NCBI RefSeq assembly: GCF_017498085.1
Contig: NZ_JAGBKM010000014.1
Coordinates: 26,705 to 90,704 of the forward strand
Source: Psychrobacter coccoides
GTDB taxonomy: Bacteria; Pseudomonadota; Gammaproteobacteria; Pseudomonadales; Moraxellaceae
Direction: 5' to 3'
Length of the DNA: 64,000 bases
Shown piece after piece: positions 8,933 through 17,670 of this stretch. Below the pieces are notes generated by a model that was not told the DNA's origin, made no database searches, and worked only from the letters and a program-made list of their open reading frames with translations. A program made the position numbers and the translations under genes. Numbering within the stretch: the stretch's first letter is position 1; the number at the start of each line of letters is the position of its first letter.

Positions 8933-9025
8933 CTTGCGATAAGGGTGTATTATTAAAGTCATAAAGTACACAAATGTGGCTTTTGACACTGTTTTTTTGT
9001 ATTCTTAATCGCACTCTGATTTTCT

Positions 9026-9064
9026 AAAGAGGTTACGGTATACTAGGGTTACCGTAACCTTTTT
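9026..9064 (+). terminator. Rho-independent terminator after the SCP2-like gene
   Basis: A perfect 11-bp inverted repeat (AGGTTACGGTA at 9030-9040, TACCGTAACCT at 9050-9060) with a 9-nt loop is preceded by A-rich and followed by T-rich sequence. It should work on the plus strand, and possibly on both. It sits 80 bases before bioB. Confidence 0.75.
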
Positions 9065-9143
9065 TATGACTTATTTATCATCTAAAGCACTTATAACCTA
9101 TCTGATTTTATTATCGTTTCATGCTTTTAAAAGGATTTAATTT

Positions 9144-10334
9144 ATGACGGGACTGCTTTCTATATCAGAACCTACAGCTCAAACTACATCAGAGGCTGCA
9201 GCCAATCATACTGCTAATCATGACCAAGGCTCTTTTTCTACTGGCTTGCTAGACACAGATTTTTCAGCGACTAAAAAACAACCGTCAAACCGCAACTATA
9301 GCCGTGAACAAATCGAACAACTGTTTGATTTACCTTTGATGGATCTATTACTACAAGCGCAAACCATCCACCGGCAACATTTTAACGCCAATGAGGTGCA
9401 GATTAGTACGTTGCTATCGATTAAAACAGGGAACTGCCCAGAAGACTGTGGTTATTGCTCACAGTCTGGTCATCATCGTGATAAGACCAAATTGCAGGCA
9501 GAAAAGCGACTGGAAGTAGATAAGGTGATCGCCGCTGCGAAGCGTGCCAAAGCAAGTGGTTCTTCACGATTTTGTATGGGTGCCGCTTGGAAGCACCCTA
9601 GTGCCAAAGATATGCCCTATGTACTCGAGCTGGTGAAGGAAGTTAAGGGTCTGGGGCTTGAGACCTGCATGACGCTTGGCACCCTTAATCCTGAACAAGC
9701 GACCCAACTGGCCGACGCAGGGCTTGATTATTATAACCACAATCTAGATACCTCACGGAACTACTACGAGCAGGTCGTCAGCACTCGTAGTTATGATGAG
9801 CGTCTTGATACGTTGGCACATGTCCGCAGCTCAGGCATCAATGTCTGTAGTGGCAATATCGTCGGTATGGGTGAAAGTCGTGATGACCGCATCGACTGGG
9901 TACTTGAGCTATTAAAAATGCCAAAAGCCCCAGAATCTATCCCAGTCAACCTACTCGTCCCGATTAAAGGTACTCCTCTTGGTGATAAAGTCTTGGCAGA
10001 AGGTCAGCTGCCTGTCTTAGAGTGGATTCGTACGATCGCCGTGACCCGTATTTGTTGCCCAACCAGTTATGTACGTCTATCTGCAGGGCGTGAAAGCCTG
10101 TCCGATGCTGAACAATCTTTGGCCTTCATGGCAGGTGCAAACTCATTCTTTTATGGTGATAAGCTGTTGACGACGGGCAATGCCAGTCAATCAAATGATG
10201 ACAGACTGATGCGGGAGCTTGGATTAAGTGCACAATATGCTGCACCCAGAGCACCAAAGCAGCTGCCTGTCCTCGATGCTATGAGTGGACAGCAATCGCA
10301 AGTCATTCTTGCCAGCCATGACCAAGTAGTTTAA
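9144..10334 (+). CDS. bioB: Biotin synthase BioB
   Basis: Radical-SAM enzyme that inserts sulfur into dethiobiotin to make biotin. The [4Fe-4S]/SAM motif is CPEDCGYC (Cys98, Cys102, Cys105). Further family blocks are [51 protein letters not shown] and RLSAGRESL, the last holding the arginine that ligates the second cluster. At 396 aa it is longer than E. coli BioB (346 aa), mainly from about 45 extra polar N-terminal residues. AAAGGA precedes the ATG. No other biotin gene is adjacent, so the pathway is split in this genome. Confidence 0.96.
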   Translation: MTGLLSISEPTAQTTSEAAANHTANHDQGSFSTGLLDTDFSATKKQPSNRNYSREQIEQLFDLPLMDLLLQAQTIHRQHFNANEVQISTLLSIKTGNCPEDCGYCSQSGHHRDKTKLQAEKRLEVDKVIAAAKRAKASGSSRFCMGAAWKHPSAKDMPYVLELVKEVKGLGLETCMTLGTLNPEQATQLADAGLDYYNHNLDTSRNYYEQVVSTRSYDERLDTLAHVRSSGINVCSGNIVGMGESRDDRIDWVLELLKMPKAPESIPVNLLVPIKGTPLGDKVLAEGQLPVLEWIRTIAVTRICCPTSYVRLSAGRESLSDAEQSLAFMAGANSFFYGDKLLTTGNASQSNDDRLMRELGLSAQYAAPRAPKQLPVLDAMSGQQSQVILASHDQVV

Positions 10335-10466
10335 TCAAGTCAGCTACCATTACGATAGATTCTGCGTTAAGCTTGCCAGCATTAAAATGAATAAACGTGA
10401 ATTTTAAGCTATCAGTATTTATAACATATCAATGCTGATTACTAAAAATAGTAAAGAGAACCTACT

Positions 10467-10901
10467 ATGGCCGATTATTTTAATTGGATTAAAGCTGCAC
10501 ATATCATCTCTATGGTCTGTTGGTTTGCAGCGATTTTTTATCTGCCACGCCTGTTTGTCTATCATGCGATGAGTGACGATCTGGTCAGCCAAGAGCGTTT
10601 CATCGTTATGGAGCGTAAGCTCTATCGTGGCATCATGACGCCCTCGATGATTGCGACATGGATCTTTGGTCTATGGATGCTCGGACTAGGGTGGGAGGTG
10701 TATAAAACGCAAGGCTGGTTACACGTTAAGCTGCTATTAGTGGTACTCCTATCCGCTTATCATGGTGCTTGCGGGTTTTATCGTAAAAAGCTCGTTAATG
10801 ACCCACATTATAAAACTCATGTGTTTTGGCGCTGGTTTAATGAAGTTCCTGTATTTGCTTTGGTCATTATCGTTATTTTAGTAGTGGTTAAGCCATTCTA
10901 A
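10467..10901 (+). CDS. hemJ: Protoporphyrinogen IX oxidase HemJ
   Basis: 144-aa inner-membrane protein with four predicted helices, matching the HemJ family, which oxidises protoporphyrinogen IX in haem synthesis in Acinetobacter, cyanobacteria and other bacteria lacking HemG/HemY. Visible family features are the helix-1 histidine in KAAHIISMVCWFAAIFYLPR and the conserved lysine in LHVKLLLVVLLSAYHG. AAAGAGAACC precedes the ATG. It has its own spacer after bioB and is followed by a strong terminator. The older name CopD-like/UPF0093 covers the same family. Confidence 0.88.
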   Translation: MADYFNWIKAAHIISMVCWFAAIFYLPRLFVYHAMSDDLVSQERFIVMERKLYRGIMTPSMIATWIFGLWMLGLGWEVYKTQGWLHVKLLLVVLLSAYHGACGFYRKKLVNDPHYKTHVFWRWFNEVPVFALVIIVILVVVKPF

Positions 10902-10930
10902 AGTCCTCTGCTTTTGCTGCATAAAAAACA

Positions 10931-10969
10931 AAAGCGTCTGTCACTTATTAAGTGATAGACGCTTTTTTT
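10931..10969. terminator. Bidirectional terminator between hemJ and the NlpC/P60-like gene
   Basis: AAAGCGTCTGTCACTTA pairs with TAAGTGATAGACGCTTTT, with one mismatch, flanked by A and T runs. It lies between two convergent genes and can serve both. Confidence 0.85.
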
Positions 10970-11032
10970 GTGGTTTTAATTGTTAAAAATAATGTGCTTT
11001 TGAAAACTGAAATAAAACATAGAAGCGGGCAC

Positions 11033-11857
11033 CTAAAAGGTAGGACGCATAATCTGATACACATTACTTAAATCATAGACTCGATAACGTGCAGGTTCAC
11101 GGCGATTTTCCCCGGCATAACTGAGCATCAGCGCTTGTCTGGCTGTCTCATCGACCCAGCCGACAAACAAACCACTATGCTCAACACCGTTGTAGCCATG
11201 ATTGATATAGTACAGCCAATCCCCCACTTCGATATCACTGCTATGAGCATAAGGCCCCTGTCTATAAGCGCCCTTGTGTACGGTGTCACGTGTGACCCCT
11301 GCTCGTTTAAACACTGCATCCAGATAATCCCAGCAGCCACCTTGAATAATAGCACGCTCATTAAGCGCCATCTTACGTGCGGTACTTATCACCTCACGTG
11401 CGGCGGTACTACTTTGGCTTTCAGCGTTACTTAGCAATGGTAGATATTCACTATCAACATTGTCATAACTGCCAGATAAGAATGCAGGTGATATCGCTGA
11501 CGGCTGTCTATGTACTTTAGGATAGCGATAAGTGGTATTCGGTGTGGCCTTGTTAAAATTGGCTTGGGCATGACTTGCCGGGTTGATATGTGCGTGGTTG
11601 ATGTGACCAGCCTGATTACGGCGTACTCGCTGAATCGTAGAGCGTGTACTGACTTTAGCACTGGGCACTGCTGGCTCAAACTGGGCTGATTTTTGTGCGA
11701 TAAGCGCACTCATGCTATCGGCATGCACGTGACTTGCACCAGCGCCTAGCATTATTAGTAATAGACTAGCAAAGGCTTTGGTTAGAGTCGTGGGTCTAAC
11801 AGAAGTCGGCACGATAGGTTGGGCACGATGCAAGGCAATAGTTGGCAGTGATAACAT
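11033..11857 (-). CDS. Secreted NlpC/P60-like (papain-fold) protein
   Basis: 274 aa. A signal peptide ends near Ala46 (LLLIMLGAGASHVHA), preceded by an unusually long charged n-region. A histidine/asparagine/alanine-rich linker runs to about residue 150. The C-terminal part has the order of a papain-like cell-wall hydrolase: Cys175 in GGCWDYLDAVFKRAG, a GDWLYYINHGYNG strand, His227 in EHSGLFVGW and a later LSYAGENR segment. This resembles NlpC/P60 domains, which cut peptidoglycan stem peptides. The third catalytic residue is not obvious and an amidase-like enzyme of another clan is possible. AAGGAG precedes the start. Monocistronic, convergent with hemJ. Confidence 0.6.
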   Translation of the reverse strand: MLSLPTIALHRAQPIVPTSVRPTTLTKAFASLLLIMLGAGASHVHADSMSALIAQKSAQFEPAVPSAKVSTRSTIQRVRRNQAGHINHAHINPASHAQANFNKATPNTTYRYPKVHRQPSAISPAFLSGSYDNVDSEYLPLLSNAESQSSTAAREVISTARKMALNERAIIQGGCWDYLDAVFKRAGVTRDTVHKGAYRQGPYAHSSDIEVGDWLYYINHGYNGVEHSGLFVGWVDETARQALMLSYAGENRREPARYRVYDLSNVYQIMRPTF

Positions 11858-11951
11858 GACTCACTCCTTGTCCATACAGCAATGATTGCCGTTGTTATTG
11901 TTAGGATCTTAAGCCTTAGTTATAGTACATTTGACTGGGTGACTGCAAGTG

Positions 11952-12028
11952 TTATTGTCGATAAGGAACCACCCACCACCTTAGAGGTAGGAGGTTTCTG
12001 CGGAGATTGGTTAAATTATCGACAATAA
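11952..12028. repeat. 77-bp element with perfect 13-bp inverted ends
   Basis: TTATTGTCGATAA at 11952-11964 is matched by its exact reverse complement TTATCGACAATAA at 12016-12028. The 51 bases between contain a second imperfect hairpin: AACCACCCACCACCT against AGGTAGGAGGTT. The inner hairpin resembles subterminal hairpins of IS200/IS605-type elements (inference from memory). It sits between a gene stop (12102, minus) and the start of the NlpC/P60-like gene (11857, minus), with no T tract suited to a simple terminator. Confidence 0.7.
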
Positions 12029-12101
12029 ACTGACACATGGAGTGTCTATAGATTTAAACGGTAGGATAACTCTAGATCATGGATCATTTTAGACCCTAGT
12101 A

Positions 12102-12593
12102 TCAGTCGCCATTGATTTTAATATTGGCATGACGCTTATTTAAGGTTTGCCCTTCTAGTATGGCCTTAGTCGCCTGCGCTTCTTGTATATTATCAAAACC
12201 GCTGATATGGTACTTACGCATATTACTAGCATCTGTGATTTGTAGCTGCTCACCGTACAAAGTGACTTTATCACCCGCACTCATATGAATATGGGCACGT
12301 TTTCCTTGATCGTCATGGACCAGCTCACCGGCTCGTATCCAAAGCGTGCCACTACTTATTCGCCCACTTGCGGCTTGCTTGTGCTTTTGACGCTGACGAT
12401 TAAAGATAAAGCTACCAATAATAAGTAAGGCAAGCGCACCAATAGCAAGGCGCTCTGGCAGTATACTCATCGCCATAGCGACAGCCACTGCTCCTATCAG
12501 TAGCGCCGAGCCGAACCAAAACATGCCATTACCATCTGTTTGGGGTTGACCCTTTAATGTGATTTTGGCGCCGTCATCTGTAAGCTTTAACAT
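12102..12593 (-). CDS. Membrane protein of unknown function
   Basis: 163 aa. After a short polar start (KLTDDGAKITLKGQ) two hydrophobic segments (about 24-42 and 46-63) form a membrane hairpin. A cytoplasmic beta-rich domain follows (GELVHDDQGKRAHIHMSAGDKVTLYGEQLQIT; then KYHISGFDNIQEAQATKAILEGQ). I do not recognise the family. It starts 24 bases after rph on the same strand and is probably co-transcribed with it. Confidence 0.65.
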   Translation of the reverse strand: MLKLTDDGAKITLKGQPQTDGNGMFWFGSALLIGAVAVAMAMSILPERLAIGALALLIIGSFIFNRQRQKHKQAASGRISSGTLWIRAGELVHDDQGKRAHIHMSAGDKVTLYGEQLQITDASNMRKYHISGFDNIQEAQATKAILEGQTLNKRHANIKINGD

Positions 12594-12617
12594 GCCTCTA
12601 CATCCATTTGCCAGATT

Positions 12618-13334
12618 TTACCATCCAAGGGCAGTCTGCTGCAGATCGACAAGCTCAGCAATACCCTTTTCGGCTAATGTCAGCATTTTATCGGCTTGGT
12701 CTCGGGTGAAGGGCTTTTCTTCTGCGGTGCCCTGAATCTCGATATACTCGCCTTTTTGGGTCATCACTACATTTAAATCTGTGTCACAGCTGACGTCTTC
12801 TTCATAGTTTAAGTCCAAGTACGCTTCGCCGTTTTTGATACCGACAGACACTGCTGCGACAAGCCCAATCAAAGGATCCGCTTTAAGCTTTTTGGTTTTT
12901 TGCAGACTCTCTAAAGCATCAATAAGCGCAATGGCAGCGCCTGTGATACTAGCGGTACGTGTACCACCGTCAGCCTGCAGTACATCACAATCAAGATAAA
13001 TGGTGTTTTCACCAAGTTTGCTAAGATCTATCATGGCACGTAAGCTACGGCCGATTAGGCGCTGGATTTCTTGAGTGCGACCCGACTGCTTACCTCGTGT
13101 GGCTTCACGTTGATTACGAGTATTGGTCGCTCGTGGCAACATGCCATATTCAGCAGTAATCCAACCTTTGCCTTTACCTTTTAACCAACGAGGTACACCA
13201 GATTCAATACTGGCGGTACACAAGACTTTGGTCTCACCGAAGCTGACCAACACTGAACCTTCGGCATGCTTGGTATAGTTGCGCTCAAAAGTAATCGAGC
13301 GAAGTTGATCTAGCTGGCGGTTATCATTGCGCAT
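12618..13334 (-). CDS. rph: Ribonuclease PH
   Basis: Phosphate-dependent 3'-to-5' exoribonuclease that trims tRNA 3' ends. It has the full family length (238 aa) and the expected blocks: [20 protein letters not shown] at the start, [59 protein letters not shown] (substrate and phosphate site) and [21 protein letters not shown] precedes the ATG. The first strand's [23 protein letters not shown] is typical. A terminator separates it from fadD upstream. Confidence 0.96.
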   Translation of the reverse strand: MRNDNRQLDQLRSITFERNYTKHAEGSVLVSFGETKVLCTASIESGVPRWLKGKGKGWITAEYGMLPRATNTRNQREATRGKQSGRTQEIQRLIGRSLRAMIDLSKLGENTIYLDCDVLQADGGTRTASITGAAIALIDALESLQKTKKLKADPLIGLVAAVSVGIKNGEAYLDLNYEEDVSCDTDLNVVMTQKGEYIEIQGTAEEKPFTRDQADKMLTLAEKGIAELVDLQQTALGW

Positions 13335-13354
13335 AAAGGTTCCTAGTACGAGTA

Positions 13355-13388
13355 TTATAAAAAATAAGCCGCCAACGGGCGGGATTAT
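13355..13388 (-). terminator. Terminator after the downstream fadD copy
   Basis: On the minus strand, CCGCC, a CGTT loop and GGCGG are followed by CTTATTTTTTAT. It lies between the fadD stop (13475) and the rph start (13334). Confidence 0.6.
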
Positions 13389-13474
13389 TGAGATATCCTA
13401 ACGTGACAGCGGCGTGATAGCAAGATTCATTCAAGCGATAACGCCGCTTATTTTGCCAACTCTGCTAGCGAGGT

Positions 13475-15238
13475 CTATTCTAAGCCTTCCATCTTGCGCA
13501 ATTCCTTGCGTAAGATTTTACCCACGTTTGACTTTGGTAATTCATCGACGAACTGGATATGGCGTGGACGCTTATAGCCTGTTAGGTTTTTCTTACCAAA
13601 ATCAAGCAACTCTTTTTCAGTCACATTGCCTTTTTTGACCACAAACAGCTTAGGATCTTCACCTCGTTCATCACTCGGTATACCAATAGCACCGCATTCT
13701 ACTATGGCAGGATGTTCACTCATGGCTTCTTCTATCTCATTAGGATAAACATTGAAGCCTGAGACGATAATCATGTCTTTTTTGCGATCCACGATTTTGA
13801 TAAAGCCTTTATCGTCCATGATACCGATATCACCTGTCTTAAGATAACCATGAGCAGTAAACGTTTTGGTCGTCTCCTCAGGGCGATTTTGGTAACCAAG
13901 CATGACTTGTGGGCCTTTGACACAAATCTCCCCACGCTCACCAATGGCCACTTCATTTTCATCATCATCGATCAATATCACATCGGTACTAGAGGCAGGA
14001 ATACCGATTTTTCCTGTAAACTCAGCGATAGTCATCGGATTGAAGGCCACAACTGGTGAGGTCTCAGACAAGCCATAACCCTCCACGATAGGTAAGCCTG
14101 TAATTTTATGCCATTCTTTTGCGACGCTAGGCAGTACCGACATACCACCACCGATAGAAGCCTTTAGGTTAGAAAAATCCAAATCAGCAAAGCTGTCTTT
14201 ATGTACCAAACCATTAAACAAGGTGTTTACCGCTGGGACAAAAGCTGGCTTGTATTTATCCATCTCTTTGATAAGACCATCTAGATCACGTGGATTGGGG
14301 ATGAGCAAGCCTGCCAAACCTTGATACATACCGTACATGCCACAGACCATAAATGAGAACACATGATATAACGGCAAGGCGGTCAAAATAACATCTTCAC
14401 TATTAATGTCATCTTCAAAAGCACTGTCGATAAGTACCTTTATTTGTAGCATGTTTGCCACTAGGTTGCCATGAGACAACATGGCTCCCTTGGCGACCCC
14501 AGTAGTACCGCCAGTATACTGCAGCAAAGCCACATCGCTTAACGTTAAATCTGGACGCTTATACTTACTGGCAGACACCGCACCCAAGGCTTGTTTAAAG
14601 CTGATGCTGTCTGGCAGATTATAAGAAGGAATCATTTTTTTGATATGACGAGCGACCAAATTGACGACTCTGCCTTTAATCGTTCCTAACATATCGCCAA
14701 TTTTACAAACCACGACATGCTGCACCTGACCTTTGTCTTCTGCCTCTTGGTAAGTCTTGGCAAAGTTTTCAACGATAAATAGTGCTTTGGCACCACTGTC
14801 ATGCAACTGATGTGAGAGCTCACGACTGGTATATAAAGGGTTGACGTTGACGAGTACCATCCCCGCTCTGATGATACCTAAGGCGACAATAGGGTACTGC
14901 AACAAGTTTGGCATCATCACCGCCACTTTGTCACCCTTGATCAGTCCTAACGACTGTAAATAGCTGGCGATTTGGCGACTGTACAAGTCTAGCTGCTTGT
15001 AGCTGATAGAGGCACCCATACAGATATAGGCAGGTTTTTGGCCATAACGACTGAAGTTACGCTCAAACACCTCAAGCAAAGACGTTTCATCGTCTGGCAT
15101 ATCAATGGTGGCATCAATACCATAACGCTCGTAGGCATCAAGCCAAGGTCTGTCACTTGGGATGGTAGGCATGGTAGGAAATGCCGCCATCTTTGACGTG
15201 TTATTATCGGTGTTGTTGCTATTGATGTTTTCGGTCAT
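13475..15238 (-). CDS. fadD: Long-chain fatty acid-CoA ligase (FadD), copy 1
   Basis: Activates fatty acids to acyl-CoA via an acyl-adenylate. ANL-superfamily motifs are complete: phosphate loop LQYTGGTTGVAKGAMLSHGN, VEGYGLSETSPV (A5), YLKTGDIGIMDDKGF with the adenosine-binding Asp, the hinge region VDRKKDMIIVSGFNVYPNEI typical of FadD, and the catalytic lysine in LPKSNVGKILRKELR. 587 aa. A serine/threonine/asparagine-rich N-terminal leader of about 20 residues precedes the conserved part. It lies directly downstream of a second FadD and is likely a tandem duplicate. Confidence 0.92.
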   Translation of the reverse strand: MTENINSNNTDNNTSKMAAFPTMPTIPSDRPWLDAYERYGIDATIDMPDDETSLLEVFERNFSRYGQKPAYICMGASISYKQLDLYSRQIASYLQSLGLIKGDKVAVMMPNLLQYPIVALGIIRAGMVLVNVNPLYTSRELSHQLHDSGAKALFIVENFAKTYQEAEDKGQVQHVVVCKIGDMLGTIKGRVVNLVARHIKKMIPSYNLPDSISFKQALGAVSASKYKRPDLTLSDVALLQYTGGTTGVAKGAMLSHGNLVANMLQIKVLIDSAFEDDINSEDVILTALPLYHVFSFMVCGMYGMYQGLAGLLIPNPRDLDGLIKEMDKYKPAFVPAVNTLFNGLVHKDSFADLDFSNLKASIGGGMSVLPSVAKEWHKITGLPIVEGYGLSETSPVVAFNPMTIAEFTGKIGIPASSTDVILIDDDENEVAIGERGEICVKGPQVMLGYQNRPEETTKTFTAHGYLKTGDIGIMDDKGFIKIVDRKKDMIIVSGFNVYPNEIEEAMSEHPAIVECGAIGIPSDERGEDPKLFVVKKGNVTEKELLDFGKKNLTGYKRPRHIQFVDELPKSNVGKILRKELRKMEGLE

Positions 15239-15411
15239 AACTTGTCCTAAATACTACAATAAAACGTGCAGAATCGATTAATGATGAAATGAGTGCTGGA
15301 TCTATAAAGGGGGATGTATAGGCTTTAAGGACACTAAAGCTCGTCCATAATACTCAGTAACACATTACTATATAGGTCTGTACTATAGCAGTTTTGCCAA
15401 AAACTGACCAT

Positions 15412-15446
15412 AAAAAACGATAAGACCATCTGTAAACGGCCTTATC
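15412..15446 (-). terminator. Terminator after the upstream fadD copy
   Basis: On the minus strand GATAAGGCC and GGTCTTATC pair across a 10-nt loop and are followed by GTTTTTTATGG. It separates the two fadD genes, so they are probably not one simple operon. Confidence 0.75.
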
Positions 15447-15487
15447 ATTATAAGTACATAAACGTACTATGGGCGCAAACTGTCGGC

Positions 15488-17215
15488 TTAGCCTTGTTTG
15501 CTCTCTTCTAGTTTACGCAAGTCTTTGTGTAGGATTTTACCAACATTTGACTTTGGTAATTCATCAAGAAACTCGACATAGCGAGGGCGCTTATAACCTG
15601 TCAGATGCGCTTTAGCATAATCAAGCACATCCTCAGCGGTAAGGCTATCGTCTTTACGTACCACAAATATCTTTGGTAGCTCACCGCTTTTTGTATCCTC
15701 TACACCGATGACACCGCACTCCAAAATCTTTGGATGCCCAGCCATGACCTCTTCAACTTCGTTTGGATAGACATTAAAACCTGATACCAAAATCATGTTC
15801 TTTTTGCGATCGACGATGGTCATATAACCTTTTTCGTCCATGATGCCGATATCACCGGTCAAGAAAAACCCGTCAGGCGTCATAACCTCAGCCGTGGCGT
15901 CTTCACGATTCCAATAACCCTTCATAACCTGAGGGCCTCGTACCGCAATCTCACCTCGCTCGCCAATAGCCACTTCATTGCCATTCTCATCCAACATCGC
16001 AATATCAGTGCCTGGCATCGGCAGTCCAATTGTGCCACTAAAGCTTGTGCTATTAATGGGGTTGGCTGTTGCGACAGGCGAAGTCTCTGATAAACCATAA
16101 CCTTGGACGACGACATTGCCTGTCACCTCCAACCATTTTTCTGCTGTCGCACTCAGCACTGCCATACCGCCACCCATAGAGACACGGAGCTTACTGTGAT
16201 CTAAGGTTTTAAATTCTTCGTTATTGGCAAGCGCATTAAATAGCGTGTTGACAGCAGGGAAAAGCGCAGGGGGGTTGTTTTTGTATGCCTTAATTAAACT
16301 GTCGAGATCACGAGGATTGGGCACCAACAGGCCAATACAACCACGAAGGATGCCAAACATACCGCAAAGGGTGAAGGAGAAGATATGATATAGGGGTAAA
16401 GCGGTCATAATAACGGGTTGCTCATTACTACGATCGAACTCATCAAACGCACTGCCCAAAAAGGTGTTGCACTGAATGAGGTTGGCCACTAAGTTTCTGT
16501 GAGTGAGCATCGCTCCTTTAGCCACACCTGTGGTACCACCTGTATATTGCAACACTGCAATATCATCGAGAATGATATTATTGGGGCGCTTGTATTTACC
16601 AGCCGAGCTTTGCTTGAGCATACTTTTAAAGCTGACACTCCCTGTGATATTGTAGTCTGGCACCATCTTTTTGACATGACGAACCACGGTATTGACCATA
16701 AAACCTTTAAGAGTACCCATCAAGTCGCCCATACCCGTAATGACGACATTATCAACCAATGGACGGCCAATATCTTGATAGGTTTTAGCAAAGTTTTCGA
16801 CTAAGATGAGCGCTTTGGCATCAGAGTCTGTTAACTGATGCTCTAACTCTTTCGCCGTATATAATGGGTTAACGTTGACCAACGTCAATCCAGCACGCAG
16901 TACACCAATAACGGTAACAGGCAACTGTAGTACATTAGGCATCATTACCGCAACTTTATCACCTTTGACCAGCCCAAGTCCTTGTAAGTACGCAGCGACT
17001 TGACGACTGTACAAGTCAACTTCTTGAAAGGTGATTGAGGCACCCATACAGATAAAGGCGGTTTTATTGCGATGCTTAGCAAAGCTTTGCTCAAAAATAT
17101 CGATCAGCGAGGTATCATCGGCAGGCATCTCAATATCATAAGTCAGTCCGAGCTCTTTATAAGTGTCTAACCAAATTTTATCTTCATGACGGACTACATC
17201 GACTTGATTATCCAT
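15488..17215 (-). CDS. fadD: Long-chain fatty acid-CoA ligase (FadD), copy 2
   Basis: Paralogue of the adjacent gene with the same motif set: LQYTGGTTGVAKGAMLTHRN, VQGYGLSETSPVATANP, FFLTGDIGIMDEKGY, VDRKKNMILVSGFNVYPNEV and LPKSNVGKILHKDLR. About 575 aa. The start at 17215 (MDNQVDVV) follows AGGAGA at good spacing; an in-frame ATG at 17245 lies upstream of that ribosome site and is less likely. The two copies differ throughout while keeping every catalytic motif, so both are probably active, perhaps with different chain-length preferences. Confidence 0.9.
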   Translation of the reverse strand: MDNQVDVVRHEDKIWLDTYKELGLTYDIEMPADDTSLIDIFEQSFAKHRNKTAFICMGASITFQEVDLYSRQVAAYLQGLGLVKGDKVAVMMPNVLQLPVTVIGVLRAGLTLVNVNPLYTAKELEHQLTDSDAKALILVENFAKTYQDIGRPLVDNVVITGMGDLMGTLKGFMVNTVVRHVKKMVPDYNITGSVSFKSMLKQSSAGKYKRPNNIILDDIAVLQYTGGTTGVAKGAMLTHRNLVANLIQCNTFLGSAFDEFDRSNEQPVIMTALPLYHIFSFTLCGMFGILRGCIGLLVPNPRDLDSLIKAYKNNPPALFPAVNTLFNALANNEEFKTLDHSKLRVSMGGGMAVLSATAEKWLEVTGNVVVQGYGLSETSPVATANPINSTSFSGTIGLPMPGTDIAMLDENGNEVAIGERGEIAVRGPQVMKGYWNREDATAEVMTPDGFFLTGDIGIMDEKGYMTIVDRKKNMILVSGFNVYPNEVEEVMAGHPKILECGVIGVEDTKSGELPKIFVVRKDDSLTAEDVLDYAKAHLTGYKRPRYVEFLDELPKSNVGKILHKDLRKLEESKQG

Positions 17216-17245
17216 AATCTTCTTTCTCCTAATAGGTGGGCGCAA

Positions 17246-17670
17246 TCGGTGGTAAATACCCTTTGATTCTTAACATACACACTTTATACAGACTACTCAA
17301 TATAAAAAACTGGCACTTAAGTTCGCAAAACCGCTTGACGACCATTAATCTTAATAATATCAAATGGATAGATACAAAAACTCAGCGTTCACTATTCTAA
17401 AGTTAAGAAGTGCACGGCTGTTCACTACAGGGTATTGTTGCTAGATTGTTTCTATATAGATAAGATGACTGGCTATTATGAAATGCTGGGCCATTGTGGC
17501 GTATTCAACATCCAGACCTTTGAGACCGCTCATACTGAGATAAAAAATCAGCACGTCATGAACTGTCGCCTAGCATGCGATACATCTTTTTAATTGTGCT
17601 GATTTGCTTTAGGATAGTGCTATCCTATATACCTTGATACTGATTAAAATATATAAGCGAAACCTGTTTT
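17246..17670. other. Intergenic region between divergent fadD and parC
   Basis: It holds the divergent promoter region. Two palindromic features are visible on the parC side. AAATCAGCAC at 17545-17554 is matched by GTGCTGATTT at 17596-17605. AGGATAGTGCTATCCT lies at 17611-17626, just upstream of AT-rich sequence that may contain the parC promoter. No gene was recognised. Confidence 0.5.

Noticed and set aside
9030..9060. Palindrome upstream of bioB as a BirA operator
   Set aside because: It does not match the TTGTWAAC-type BirA half-sites, and it is followed by a T tract, so it fits a terminator for the preceding gene.
11952..12028. Integron attC site
   Set aside because: One end contains GTTAAAT, resembling the attC GTTRRRY core, but the matching RYYYAAC on the other arm is absent and no integrase or cassette is nearby.
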